DNA from: Agelas oroides
Taxonomy: Eukaryota; Porifera; Demospongiae; Agelasida; Agelasidae
Assembly: GCA_949130485.1 (NCBI GenBank)
Contig: OX422201.1
Location: 2,826,516-2,890,515 of the forward strand
DNA: 64,000 nt
Reading direction: 5' to 3'
Shown: in pieces, positions 21,270 through 32,284 of the stretch
Layout of the letters: the number at the start of each line of letters is the position of its first letter
Numbering within the stretch: the stretch's first letter is position 1
The notes under the pieces: generated by a model
The model's database searches: none
Seen by the model: the letters and a program-made list of their open reading frames with translations, nothing else
Told to the model about the DNA's origin: nothing
Position numbers and translations under genes: made by a program

Positions 21270-21790
21270 ATGATGAGGACAAACTTTGGAAGAGTGGTGT
21301 TATGGGTACAAGAACACCATGCAAGAGCCCTGCAAAATGAGGTGTTTTATGTGTTGGGGAAAATGTTCAGCCTTCGTGGGGTGTTGAAATTGAGATAACT
21401 CAAGATCTCACAAATAAAAGGACACGCTAATCCAGACAAATGTGTGTAGCTACACGGACCTTGTTTCAAAGAACAGCAGTGGAACATACAAAAAGCTGCA
21501 CATTGCAAACAAATTTGTCCCAGTGTTCACACATCCTCAAGCTGCTGAGCGCTGCCCTGTAACCATGCATGGTATAGCAGCATGCCAGTTGGTAAGAACA
21601 TACTTGACACCAAATTGTGCGTTCACTTGCAGGAATTGAAGGAAGAGTAACAAACCATAGCATCCGTGCAACCTCCGTTACCCAAATGTAGAAACTGGTG
21701 TGCCTGAGAAGGCAATTCAAGAAAGCACAGGTCACAGGTCATTGGAGGCTCTATGAGTGTACGAAAGGACAAATGCTCAACAACATCAAG
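21270..21790 (+). pseudogene. Crypton/DUF3504-like tyrosine recombinase remnant
   Basis: Short collinear pieces reconstruct the C-terminal half of a tyrosine recombinase. NEVFYVLGKMFSLRG lies near 21340, KNSSGTYKKLHI near 21470 and RVTNHSIRATSVTQ near 21640; ETGVPEKAIQESTGHRSLEA then V-YER lies near 21690-21760. The Arg of NHSIRAT, the His-Arg of TGHRS and the Tyr of YER sit in the order of the catalytic R-H-R-Y residues. A GTAAGA...TTGCAG intron of about 40 nt lies near 21592-21632. Stops and frameshifts show it is dead. Crypton-type and KIAA1958-like DUF3504 proteins share this signature; I cannot separate the two. Confidence 0.65.
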
Positions 21791-22918
21791 TTGTGTCCGG
21801 TGTTCTCGCTGCTCAGCACACTTACGTTTACAATGAACAGCACTCAACATTCTCTACAGTGCATGAGTCTTGAGCCACCTTGCAACAGACAGAACATATC
21901 TATGTACCATCAACATAAACAATACTCCCCCAAATTCATCCTTCAACTTCAGTCAAGGTGAAGTAGATGAACTGTCTGGAGACTTCTGAAACTACTATGA
22001 TGCATGCTGTGCTGTTATTCATTCATCTGCATGCATGCATGTAGATGAATTAATAACTGTATGTTACAGTTGTTTACTGTATACAAGTAGTGTTGTAAGT
22101 ATCAATTAGAAAGTACATGAAGAGGGGTTTATGAGAGGGGTTTATCACTTTTAACCCACCCCTGTTATCTAGGATACAAGGGTACAGTATGATATATTAC
22201 GTATTAGAACGTAGTATAACAATTTTCTGTGAAAATACATGTAGCATTTGTAATGCACACTAGGCTTCACCTTGTTATTTAAGGCATTATTTGTGCTATT
22301 CCAAGTACCACAGTGAACTGTGCTATTGCCTGCATGCATGATTATACGATACAACAGTGTTGGATGTACATCTCATTGCACTTAGAGAAGTGAACTCAAA
22401 CATGATTTGTTATAAGTTACAACAATTTAGAATGGAAAAACGAAATTCTTGAATCTGATGTGCAGTTGCCATTTCACCATCAGAGAACAAAGTCTTATAC
22501 ATCCACTGTGTATTCTTGTCACAGAATTCAATTCCAGTGCAACCATACCATCATCCACATCCACTTTTGACAGGTCAGGCTTGGACTGAGAGATGTTTCA
22601 GTTTGTGTTGAAGCTCATTATTAACAGCAGGAGATTGTTCTTGTTCAATGTTCTTGTGTATGTAATTTTGTGGGAGTAAATTTTGTCGTTTTATCAGGAC
22701 AACTGTGGAGAACTTGTTTGTCTTGAGGATAGTTTCTGGTTTTTCACCGTATCCTTTCATATCCACTTGCTTCCAAATGCGGTATCACTGTATGATAGTC
22801 TTACCTGCTCACAAGCTGCAATACGTAAAACGCAAATGTGCTGCCTTGTCCATGTTGTCACATGTTGCCTCAGGTGTTAAACTTAGGAAAGGAATGGAGG
22901 TATAAGATAAAGATTAAT
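21791..22918. other. no gene seen
   Basis: No domain-bearing frame. A GCATGCATGCATG run lies near 22028. Confidence 0.45.
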
Positions 22919-23508
22919 TAATTAAAACCCATTACACCCGATAGCGGCCAAATGCGCCCGCACTTCACTTCCGCTATTTATCGTGATCGCTGCGCCGTCT
23001 TTTTGGACTTAGACTTAGTTATTACAGGAAGTCAATCGAAGCATAATTAGCTGCTGTGTCCTATAGGGACTTCCCCTCAAAATCGCGTTCGCAGTTTGCC
23101 TGCCGATCGTAGTTGGCCACAGTCCAGCTTATATCCACACGCTACATGTTCCATCGTCTATATACTATCTAATCTTGTCAACGACAGTTGAAACGTACCT
23201 GCGCTGAAACTGTCTGCCAACTTTTGCCGTGTATTATCGGTCATTTTCAGGTACAGAGCGGGTACCTACGTTTCCACCGTTGTAGCTTCTTCGGACTTAA
23301 CTAGCAGGTCTTCTGACTACATTCTGAGTAAAGCAGGTTTGTTTTCAACTAAGCTAAGCCTAACTATCGTTGCCTGACCTCAGCTATTTTAAAAGATATA
23401 ACGCAATGAATCAACACTACACAAAATCGCCATTTTTTATTAGTTTCTCTCGTAACCACGCGATTGATTTCTGCGCATGCGCGTTGGGGTAAAAGGGTTA
23501 ATTACCCC
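22919..23508. mobile_element. possible MITE with TAATTAA..ACCC ends
   Basis: TTAATTAAAACCCATTACACCC on the left and GGGGTAAAAGGGTTAATTA on the right are roughly inverted over about 18 bp. The interior has no coding potential. No duplication was identified, so this is tentative. Confidence 0.3.
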
Positions 23509-23641
23509 ACTAACTCTTTGCTGGGGTAAAAGTATTGTTATTCATACTCCACCCCTAACTTCCCTGTGGAAGATCATTAATGATTTCACACTTCACTGCT
23601 AACTGGCTCCCTGCAGTGAGGTAAGATCATTGTTAAGTATA

Positions 23642-23785
23642 GGTTATTGCACTATGTCGAGGCTCTACGCTGTTTTAGAAACCTGAGGGATGTTACATAA
23701 TCAACGAGGGCGAAGCCCGAGGTGATTGTGTAACATCGCGAAGGTTTCTATAAACAGCGTAGAGCCGAGGCATAGTGCAATAACC
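23642..23785. repeat. 144-bp foldback
   Basis: GGTTATTGCACTATG at the left pairs with CATAGTGCAATAACC at the right, and inverted similarity continues inward through GAGGCTCTACGCTGTTT / AAACAGCGTAGAGCC, AGAAACCT / AGGTTTCT and GATGTTAC / GTAACATC to a small central GGGC..GCCC loop. The arms are about 70 bp and almost complete. It is a foldback MITE or a single palindromic end. Confidence 0.8.
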
Positions 23786-24889
23786 GACTTCGACTATGGG
23801 CGCGAGACTACGGGCGCGAATTTGTAGTATGATTCGCGATATACACTATGGTTCGCGATATACACTATGGTTCATACTATTGTGCGCGGGCAGATTATGT
23901 AAGCGGTTTCCGTTTCCGGTATTGCATTTTTGAATTTTTGAACGACGTGGCTAGTGTTGCTGTATGTTGCTGCTGCTTTTTGACTGGGAAAGGATGAATT
24001 TGAGTACGTTTAGGCCACTAAAGGATCCCCGAAACGTCTCTGGAGTCGAGGCAGAGTCGGATCCATTACGAAAGGCCTTTCGCCCGCATCGACTTGAAAC
24101 CAAGATGCTGCTAGCGCTCGGCCATGATGCCGATGGGCAGCTAGCTTGCTACCTAGCCGCTCTCGGAAGCTGGTGACCATGAAACAATGGTTCGAGCTGG
24201 CAGTAGAACGCCCAGCATCCCAGTTCCGCTGGGAGTGGCGGCAACGACTCGTCGAATACAAACTGGTCCTAGTGCTATCCCTGGATCAACCGCCTGGCGA
24301 GTGAAATTATCGTCGGTATCCGTCAGGATAGTGGCTAGCTGATGGGAAGCAGTCCAACCGTGCGTGGTTCCCACACCAAGTAAGAACTACAGCTGCACGA
24401 ATAAAACTCGAAATTTGTGTGACACTTTGGCTGTTGTGCTAGTACTCAGTACCGTACGGGGGCTCTATACAGTGCTGGCAGTAGCTCTCCTAGTGACGCC
24501 CGGGGAGAATTGGCCCTTCCATTGCAAAACAACAAAAAAAAGGTTGCATTTTAATGACCTTAGGTTTCTAAACAGCATTTAATGACCTGCCTGAGAGTAA
24601 TGGCTTGATTTTAAATACCTAAATAACTTCAAAAGATCAAAGCATATTATGCATACCATAGTCTAATCATACTCGTACTCCATAAACTGAAGTCTTTGCT
24701 ACATGAGCTAACATTTTATACTTGGTTCTTGGGAATTATATAGCAGTTTCTGCTTGTGCAAAGTTAATGTATTCATGCTTTTTGGACTACCCCTTCATTT
24801 TGTACAGATTAATTACATGTGACTTAAGCATTTCCCAATATAAGAAGTATAGAGAAAGTTAATCACTGACCATTTAAGTCTGACCTAAA
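23786..24889. other. no gene; short tandem motif
   Basis: A GGTTCGCGATATACACTAT motif is tandemly repeated near 23831-23875. The remaining sequence has short frames only. Confidence 0.45.
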
Positions 24890-24990
24890 TATTCCCAATG
24901 TGTTACACATGGGACAAGTGAGGGACAAGTGACTTACATGTTCCCAATGTGTTACACGTGCGACAGGTGACTTAAACATTCACCATGTGA
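24890..24990. repeat. two-copy direct repeat
   Basis: TTCCCAATGTGTTACAC occurs at about 24892 and 24941, each followed by GACAAGTGAC or a variant and a CTTA..CAT block. Confidence 0.6.
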
Positions 24991-25071
24991 AATTTTGTAT
25001 AGGACCAAATTTGACCGGACTCCCTCCTCCCTGCAAGACTCTGGTCCGCGAGACTACTTTTAAGAAGCTGG

Positions 25072-25111
25072 TTACATAAAAGTTTTATGTAATCAGCTTC
25101 TCGCTCAGGCT
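25072..25111. repeat. hairpin AGAAGCTGGTTACATAAAA
   Basis: The arm AGAAGCTGGTTACATAAAA is followed directly by its near-perfect inverse TTTTATGTAATCAGCTTCT (one mismatch), giving a 19-bp stem with almost no loop. Confidence 0.7.
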
Positions 25112-25848
25112 CACCCCACAGCATCCCCTAGTACTACAGTAGGGCTCCCAACGAAAAAATCGAAGGTGCTCCGATTTCAAATCTGTTGTACTAGAACTGA
25201 GTATCTATCTGAGATATATAAAAACCGGACTATAAAAGTTGGTGCTGCACAGCTATTTTCAGTCAATTCGTCTTGGACTTGAAAGGGTTAAGTGCCAAAA
25301 ATTGGGCGCAGTTCGGTTCAAGTGACTTTTGAAGCTTCGCTATGAAACTAGTGGTACTGATGGATTTCACTTGATGTCTCTTGTGGGAAAATGCCTGGAC
25401 CAATCAAGTTTATAGCTGTCAAGAGACTATATTAGCTGTTATTTTATGTTGGCATACATTTCTCCCATAGAAGAACAATTGATAGTTTAAATTTAGCAAG
25501 CACCAGTGCAATTGATTATTTACCATTGGTAGAGTATTAAAATAGCTGGACCACTCGCGTGGATATCTGTTAAAGGTATGTTCATATATAATCCCCCATA
25601 TAAAATCAAAAATCCCATAATGGCCATATTTTGGCACATAACCCTCTGTTCGCTTTATTTATTTTCGGAAGAACGAAAGTCATAGAAACTATTGTAACTG
25701 TAGTTTATAAACAAGGTCACTTGGTTCTTGGATTTCAGCATACTTGAGTCAAGTTCGTTCGTTCTTGGATTTTTTATCGGGACCCCTAACTACAGTGATA
25801 CAATGTAATGATAAACCCTGACCATGACCTTCTTAATTGGGGCGAACC
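25112..25848. other. no gene seen
   Basis: Only short uninformative frames. Confidence 0.5.
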
Positions 25849-25975
25849 TGAGCGACCGCCACACTAGCGGGACTGTATTGCACTCGTGTGTGTGTAAGTA
25901 TGCTTGGACCGACCACTTGCCGTAATTTTAAAAAGAGCGCATTCAAAAAAACACTGAACACCCACGTGTATATAC
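25849..25975. repeat. dispersed repeat, copy 2
   Basis: Aligns by eye with 6205-6345 (GCGAACCTGAGCGA, then TGGACCGACCACTTGCCGTAA). Confidence 0.5.
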
Positions 25976-25984
25976 ATTAGGGGC

Positions 25985-27273
25985 TAGCCTCCCCCTGTTT
26001 TTGTTCTTCGGTTTGCGTTCAGTATAATACGCGGAAGCGAAAGAGCGGCAAAAAACGGGGAAGGCCTGGGAACACTTACCACGTGACGTGGACGTAGGGG
26101 CCCCGGTGCGCGACTACAAATACATGCAAAATAAACCGTAGAGCGAGTTTCCTTCTTTTTTTGAAATTTTTTTTATGTGATTGTAATGGCATAAGATACA
26201 CATTTAGCATAAATAATGCTAATACAGGTGCATCTATTTAGCTAAACATAAATATTTTTAAGTAGTTCTTAAAAGTATTAAAGGTAGGCAAACAAGTGAT
26301 GACAGAGGGGAGGCCATTCCATAGAGTTGAGGTACTTTGAACAAAGGAGTTCATGAAAGAGTTTGTGTGAGCATACGGAGTATACAATGAGTTTGCAGAC
26401 ACATGGCGAGTGGACATAGGGTGGGTTTGGAACCTTGACCTGAAGTTGATTATGTTTTCAGGGAAGGAGAAGGTGTTGTTAAGAATCTTGTACAATGTGC
26501 AGAGCTTGAGGAATAGTCTGCGATCACGAGTGGTAGGAAGGTTAAGAACATGAAGTTGGTCACTGTAAGATGGAGACCAATTCTTGGTACAGATTTTGCA
26601 TGCAAGTCTTTGTACAGATTCAAGTTTGTCAATGTCTTTTTGGAGATGCGGGTACAGCAATATTCAAGCAGGAGGCGAACCAACGTGGTATACAACTTTG
26701 TTAGTACCGAAGAGTTCACATTTCTGTAGAATTTCCTATGAATAAAGCCAAGTGTTCTCCTTGCCTTAGATGTAATTATGTCGATATGAGTAGACCATGA
26801 CAAGTCAGAGGATATGTGGACTCCTAAATATTTCATACTAGTTACTTTCTCCATAGTAGCCTCAGGTGAACCAATGAAAAGTGTGGGCAGGATGGAAGCA
26901 AGGCTGGACCTTTTCCTGCTGATTAACATATATTTACACTTCGCTGCATTAAGACTCATACAGTTGTGAGCAAGCCAGTTGGAAATAGCACTCAAGTCTG
27001 ATTGAAAGAGGTGGTGATCATCGAGTGAATAGATAGGTTTATACAGCCTACTGCCCAAGTACTCGCAATCTTGTGAACGTCTGGGATCCTGCCTAGCGAT
27101 AGAGCGCTAGATGATGAAGTCTAATACAAAATGTGGACTCCGTTCAGGCCTGACGTCATTGACGTGGTAAGTGTTCCCAGGCCTTCCCTTCTTCGCCGCT
27201 CTTCCGCCTCCGTTCCGTTATACTGAACGCAAACCGAAGAAAAAAAAACTGCGGAGGCCTAGGAACGAGGCTA
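25985..27273. mobile_element. Mutator-like MITE, TAGCCTC family, split by a LINE
   Basis: The left end (25985-26105, TAGCCTCCCCCTGTTTTTG) and right end (27140-27273, ending CCTAGGAACGAGGCTA) are inverted over about 120 bp, including TTCTTCGGTTTGCGTTCAGTATAA and its inverse and CCACGTGACGT versus ACGTCATTGACGTGG. Each end folds into a hairpin (CTTCCC..GGAAGG). The outer flanks ATTAGGGGC and TGTATGGGC share six of nine bases. The LINE fragment at 26150-27058 occupies the interior. Confidence 0.8.
26150..27058 (-). pseudogene. LINE C-terminal fragment
   Basis: Read on the minus strand, two frames encode the thumb and C-terminal part of a CR1/L2-like reverse transcriptase: ISNWLAHNCMSLNAAKCKYM, MKYLGVHISSDLSWSTHIDI, ARRTLGFIHRKFYRNVNSSV, then after a one-base shift near 26650 QKDIDKLESVQRLACKICTK and the tail motif PYAHTNSFMNSFVQSTSTLW. 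The catalytic palm is missing, so the copy is 5'-truncated at about 27058. The 3' end is A-rich (minus-strand AAAAAAAATTTCAAAAAAAG, about 26150-26170). It sits inside the MITE at 25985-27273. The motif set resembles the LINEs at 41393-45680 and 60966-62845. Confidence 0.85.
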
Positions 27274-27392
27274 TGTATGGGCTACTGCAGACTTTAACGT
27301 CGGCATGGAAGGAACCGCGGGGAGTGAAGATGATTCAAGTTGAATACGTTCGCAGTACGCACGGTAACTTGCTTCCAGATAAGTCTAGGAGG

Positions 27393-28312
27393 TAAGGTAA
27401 AACGAGGTAATTTTGGTCACTGGTTGACTCTTACAAGTTTACTCGAACACAGTGCCAAAAGTACACAATGACGAGCTTGCTAAACAGTGGTCGCTGACAC
27501 TACTAAGTATGTACTACTTGCTGCAAACAACTCGCTTCAATCGGTGGTTCACGTACATGAGAAAATTATTTTTTTTAAAGTTGTATTCAAAATATGAGAA
27601 AATACAATTAATGGGGTATTTCTGGTCACCTTTGATAGTCATGCTGAACACGGTGAAAAGTATGATGGCGGTGCTCGTTAGTCGTTCTTACGACGTTTAC
27701 AAGTGTAAGGCGTCGCTGGGGACAGCTAAGCGATCAAGAGCACCGCGGAATTACTGGGGGTATATCCACGCGAGGTTTAGGGTTAGGTTAGGGCCAGGGT
27801 TAACTTTTTTCTTGCCCCGGGGCATTGCGCTACAGTTAGCTTTTCAAAACTCCCGCCGGGAATTGCCTTGGGCAATGTTGCAATGTTTTATCACCTATAC
27901 GCGTTTTTCATCCGCAACCCACACAAGTAGGCCATGCAGGAGTTAGCGCCTCACGGCATAGTGCAAGTGCTGAGCTGCTAGTAGTGTACTGTCGCTTTTG
28001 ATAATAGTTGATGTTTATGTCTGCACAGTTTTGACTGGGCCCCCTCCCTTCGCTTAAGAGTAAGGAAAGGAGTTCTGAAGTTTTGACAGGTCAAACTGGC
28101 GCCATTTCACTTACAGCAACTACAAGTGACGCCAGATCTGCGCAAAGGAAGTAAGGTCTCGACTTTGCTGACAGGTATGTTGTAGCTAAGTGTTGCCACT
28201 ATATGTACAGTACCGTAGTTTTGTCTGAGAGGGTACCTGTTAGAATAGAGAAGTCCCTCTCTATTAAGTGACCAGAAATAACCCGTGACCGAAATTACCC
28301 CGACTTACCTTA
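27393..28312. mobile_element. TA-flanked element with TAAGGTAA..GGTAATTTTGGTCAC ends
   Basis: AGGTAAAACGAGGTAATTTTGGTCAC at the left is matched by GTGACCGAAATTACCCCGACTTACCT at the right, each next to TA, the duplication typical of Tc1/mariner. A second inverted pair (TTTCTGGTCAC near 27620, GTGACCAGAAA near 28269) lies inside. The 164-codon frame at 27452-27946 has no transposase signature. A TTTAGGGTTAGGTTAGGG stretch at about 27776 resembles telomeric DNA but is very short. Confidence 0.55.
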
Positions 28313-28523
28313 GTGCAAATATACGGATTTTGTATTCGTACGTTACATCTTCCGGTGGTATCCGTTATGATAACCGGAGTTATGCGATTGTCTTACAACG
28401 AAAGAGCCGTGTCAGACGGCAGATACCGCCACTATCTGTTCCAAACTGTGTTTGTGCAAACGACCAACGAACGACCAAGGTATGTGTATTTCAGGTGGTC
28501 GAGAGTCCACACAGCTGTCTACC

Positions 28524-28607
28524 TAGTCTCGTCCCCAGACCCTCCGCGCCACGCCCCGTCGGAAAATTGGAGAGGGAAAAAAGGAAGGAGGGTCTAGTAA
28601 ACGGCCA
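28524..28607. repeat. left end of a Mutator-like MITE
   Basis: TAGTCTCGTCCCCAGACCCTCC folds onto GGAGGGTCTAGT. No right end was found before the LINE that starts near 28668. Confidence 0.5.
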
Positions 28608-28667
28608 TACTACATACTACTTCGTGCAACTCCGCTGGAATGTTATCGGAGCTAATTAAAACGTAAG

Positions 28668-30024
28668 TCAAACAGGGCTGCCTCCTATCCCCTGCACTCT
28701 TTAGCATGTACATCAATGACCTAATCCTCCAGATTAATGATTTAGGTATAGGCATTCAGCGTGACAGTAGAATGATTTCCACACTTGTCTATGCTGATGA
28801 TATAATCCTGCTGACTGAGAAAGAGCAAGATCTGCAAAAGCTGTTAGATGTTGTACACACCTGGTGCAGTACATGGGGTCTAAGTATCAATACAAAGAAA
28901 TCTAATGTAATTCACTTCAGGAAGAAAGGCAAACGTTTCCCCCAAACAGATTTTAACTTCCAGGTAGGAACAAACCCCATCACTCTTGCCCATACTTACA
29001 AATACCTTGGTTTCTGGGTAAATGAACATTGGGATATGACTGAGTCAGTTAATCACATAGTCACAAATGCCAATAGATCCCTTAGTAGGTTGATCAGTAA
29101 GAGTAGATCAGCTGGTGGGTTCCCATACTCAGCCTTCACTAAGCTCTTCCAGTCCCTTGTGGTTAGTGTAGTGGACTACTCAGCAGGATTGTGGGGTTTC
29201 AAGTTTCACAGTAAAATACAAGTAATTCAAAATAGAGCAATGCGTTTCTTTCTAAATGTAAGTATGAGTGTCCCTATATTGCTGCATTACAAGGAGAAAT
29301 GGGCTGGGTCCCTATGAGAGTACATACCAGACTTGCTGTTTTAAGACTTTGGCATAGGCTCTGCACCCTACCTGATGGGAGGCTGACAGGGGATGTCTTC
29401 AGATGGAGCTGCAACTTGGCTGACAGGGGAGTGCATAACTGGGCAGCAGACGTTAGGGAGCTACTCAAGGAGTGTCAGTTCAATCCTGATCTGATGTTGT
29501 TCAACCGGAAAGACTTCCTAGATTCTGTGTGGGATGCCTTGACTGACAGAGAGTTACAAGAATGGAAGAGGTCCATCTGGACTTTCCCCAGAGGCTCTGA
29601 AACGACAGGCAGGCTCAGACTCTATAGAGAAGTCAAACCCCTCCCCACTGCTGAACCATATGTGACAGGCCCTATCCTGGCAGACTGGAGAAGAGTAATG
29701 GCTGCACTGAGAATGGGATGCCTGCTGTTGGAAGTAGAAACAGGCCGTTTCGGGTGTGCTGCATGACCTCTCCAACAAAGGCTGTGTAAGATATGCTCCG
29801 CTGATATAGAAAATGAAGAACACTTTTTACTACACTGCCATGCCTTAAAAGCTGAAAGAAAGGACCTCATTGATACCATGTGCAAGATAGAGGGAAGCCA
29901 GTTCCTGTGCTTAAATGCAACTGATAATGCCCTATTGATCTTAAAGTTGGCCCAACAACCAAGACAAATTTATAAACTGGTTTTTTCCATGTACTCCAAA
30001 AGATGTTCACTCCTTTTAATGTAA
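28668..30024 (+). pseudogene. LINE reverse transcriptase palm to C-terminus
   Basis: It begins VKQGCLLSPALFSMYINDL (RT block 5) and continues through the catalytic STLVYADDIILLTE, then KYLGFWVNEHWDM and VDYSAGLWGF. A one-base shift near 29278 moves to the frame reading EMGWVPMRVHTRLAVLRLWH. TGA at 29764-29766 interrupts it. The same frame then gives a C-terminal zinc knuckle RLCKICSADIENEEHFLLHC (C-x2-C-x12-H-x4-C) and ends TAA 30022-30024. The YADD active site is intact, but the one shift, one stop and missing N-terminus make it inactive. The lineage differs from the PHD-type LINEs in this window. Confidence 0.85.
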
Positions 30025-30061
30025 TATCATTATTCCTATAAGGGTCACCAGTAGTGTTTCT

Positions 30062-30355
30062 TTGTCCTCCATGTAGTCTGTCCCCTGGTTACCCCGAGAG
30101 GGGTGGCAGGGGAAGGCTTGTCCGTCCTGCATGTAGTCTGTCCCCGGGTTACCCCGAGAGGGGTGCCAGGGGAAGGCTTGTCCGTCCTGCATGTAGTCTG
30201 TCCCCGGGTTACCCCGAGAGGGGTGCCAGGGGAAGGCTTGTCCGTCCTGCATGTAGTCTGTTCCCGGGTTACCCCGAGAGGGGTGCCAGGGGAAGGCTTG
30301 TCCGTCCTGCATGTAGTCTGTCCCCTGGTTATCCCGAGAGGGGTGCCAGGGGAAG
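30062..30355. repeat. 60-bp tandem repeat, about five copies
   Basis: The unit runs TCCGTCCTGCATGTAGTCTG, TCCCCGGGTTACCCCGAGAG, GGGTGCCAGGGGAAGGCTTG, with exactly 60-bp spacing and only a few substitutions. Being 20 codons long, it leaves frames open on both strands. It lies in the LINE 3' untranslated region. Confidence 0.95.
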
Positions 30356-30642
30356 ACTCCTGACCTGTGTTTCGTTTGTTTTCTGGGACCCTGACATCAC
30401 ACTGTCACATTTTTAATTCACCTACGCTGTTTCACTACTTTCCCTTTGTTCCTAACATATTCCAAGCTGTTATTATTTTGGTTGTACACATATAGTTCGA
30501 GAATTTCCAGTTTATCCCTTTCGTATTATAGACTGTCTCATAAGCCTGTTTAGGCTGGTTGCTTTTATGCAAGTGACATTAAAAATTTTGATTGATTGAT
30601 TGATATCAAAGCTGATTGCATATTTGTGGGAAACAGTGAGAA

Positions 30643-31066
30643 ATGGCGAACACCAGTGTACAACGAGCTCTCAAGCTTTCTGTCGACAGAATGGTCTATG
30701 AAAGCCTGAAGCCCGAGCAAGAAACAGTAGTTCGGGAGTTTTTAAGCGGCAAGGATGTTTTTGCAGCTTTGCCTACGGGCTACAGCAAATCGTTGTGTTA
30801 CGCTTGTTTGCCATTACGCTTTTGACAACATGAGAGGAAAAGAACGATCGATTGTTTTATGTGTATCACCCCGAACGTCGTTGATGGTCGATCAGAAAGC
30901 CAAGTTTGTCCCAAGAGGAATGTCAGCACAGTTTGTAGGTGAAGCGCAGTGCGATCCCCAGGCCGTGGAAAGCGTTCGTGAAGGCAAGGCGCAGTTACTA
31001 TTCATAAGCCCAGAGTCGCTTCTGTCGAATCCCAGCTGGCGAGACATGCTTCGCACTGCAGTCTAC
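30643..31066 (+). pseudogene. RecQ-like DNA helicase N-terminal fragment
   Basis: The ATG at 30643 opens a frame with the Q-motif-like LKPEQETVV (22-30), GKDVF and motif I LPTGYSKSLCYA; the usual Gly before Lys in the Walker A loop is Ser48. A one-base shift near 30815 leads into DNMRGKERSIVLCVSPRTSL (motif Ia), MVDQKAKF, QFVGE and QLLFISPESLL (motif Ib), after which similarity stops around 31066, before the DEAH box. RecQ family helicases unwind DNA in repair; this piece cannot. It follows a LINE tail directly, so it may be a transduced or retained fragment, or one of the helicase-like copies scattered in invertebrate genomes. Confidence 0.75.
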
Positions 31067-31128
31067 ATAACTCAAGAATTGTTGCATGATACCATACAAG
31101 TTCAAAGGTACCGCTATGCCAACAAATG

Positions 31129-31156
31129 GGATACTGGCACAGTTAGCTGTGCCAGT
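31129..31156. repeat. 12-bp-stem hairpin
   Basis: ATACTGGCACAG, loop TTAG, CTGTGCCAGTAT. A perfect stem. Confidence 0.8.
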
Positions 31157-32099
31157 ATACACATAGTGGCACACTTGTTTGACACCCTCAGGTTCACAAG
31201 TACAGAAAGAATACAGCCGGCTGTATATAAGAGCGCATCCTAGATACCGGAGAGTGCAATGGAGGACGATGAATCGGCTAACATTTGAAAAGACCCATGG
31301 TGAAAGTTTTAATGACCACAGATGCCTAGTTTAGTGAGTCGTAACACAGCAGCATCGAACTATCTACTATGCTAGTCATTCTCCGGGTTCGAGTACAGAA
31401 GGCACTTCGTTTCCGACGTTCCTTGCATTCAGTCCATCCACTGGCACTCACGCTTCCACAAAACGGCCGACAACGCTGCTGTAGAGTGGCGCTACTAATT
31501 TTCTTTTACAAGAAACCGTCAGAAAGAAGGCCCTACGTCTTCACCGGTTATTCCATCCAGAACGGTCCCTGAAACAGTTACAGAAGGCGCCTACGCCCCA
31601 TAGTCCGACATGCACTGCAATTTCTAGGTTAGTCGCTAATCTCGTAACGTTTTGGAGGCTAGTTACTTGCTAACTTACCGTCCTCTATTGCTTTTTTCAC
31701 CGGAATAAATGTGACCAGTGACGTAAATGAGACTATTTCTTATACATAACATCATGCAACAAACTAGTTATTAACCGCATTCTCGCGCCACAAGCCAGAT
31801 ATTGGCACAGTAGTGACGTAGTGCCCTCGGGCCTACGGCCCATGGTGAAAGTTTTAACATAAAGCAGTCCTCAAACTCAACAGAACATGGTGAAAGTTTT
31901 AACAAGTGGCAGTCTACTAACAACAGAATATATGGTAAGCCTTGGAACATGACCACATTCTACAAACTCAAATAATGCTTCATGTGTGAAGTAGCTAGCC
32001 TCTGACATTACAAGGAACATGCTATGGCCAGTGTTTGGGGGGTGTACATGCACACAGATTTAGAGCACATACCCAAACTATACCAGAAATTCGTTGTGT
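31157..32099. other. no gene seen
   Basis: CATGGTGAAAGTTTTAA recurs three times (about 31297, 31840, 31886). No gene is supported. Confidence 0.45.
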
Positions 32100-32284
32100 A
32101 CTGGCATCGGCTTTGATGACACTTCTACCGCGAAGCCTGTTGATGCCTTGTAGAGGTTCAGAAAGGTCATTTTGACTGCCACGAGGCCAGTTGGGTTGTT
32201 TTGACTACAGGGAAGCCTGTTTCAGAATTATAGAGGTTCAGCTAGCTTGTTTTGACTACCGCGAAGCCTGTTGAAGGCTTATAA
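32100..32284. repeat. satellite B, left part (about 52-bp units)
   Basis: Three to four degenerate units with the order TTTTGACTACCGCGAAGCCT, GTTGAAGGCTTGTAGAGGTT and CGGCTAGCCCG. The array stops exactly where a minus-strand LINE tail begins and resumes in phase at 34546. Confidence 0.85.

Larger units (their letters stand above)
28668..30604 (+). mobile_element. 5'-truncated LINE with 3' minisatellite and TTGA tail
   Basis: The coding part (28668-30024), a 3' untranslated region with a 60-bp tandem repeat (30062-30355), about 230 bp of unique sequence, and a terminal (TTGA)n at 30588-30604 form one element. A short tandem repeat at the 3' end is a hallmark of several non-LTR clades and fixes the 3' boundary. 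The 5' end is cut at the RT palm, as in target-primed reverse transcription. The adjoining RecQ-like fragment begins about 40 nt after the tail. Confidence 0.8.

Noticed and set aside
27171..27395. 74-codon frame beginning in the MITE end
   Set aside because: It translates the inverted terminal repeat of the Mutator-like MITE; no protein similarity.
27776..27805. TTTAGGGTTAGGTTAGGG as a telomere
   Set aside because: Fewer than five imperfect units inside a transposon-like element. The similar GGGTTAGGG near 57165 is even shorter.
30016..30416. Repeat proteins on both strands over the 60-bp tandem repeat
   Set aside because: Period of 20 codons in a LINE 3' untranslated region; no independent support.
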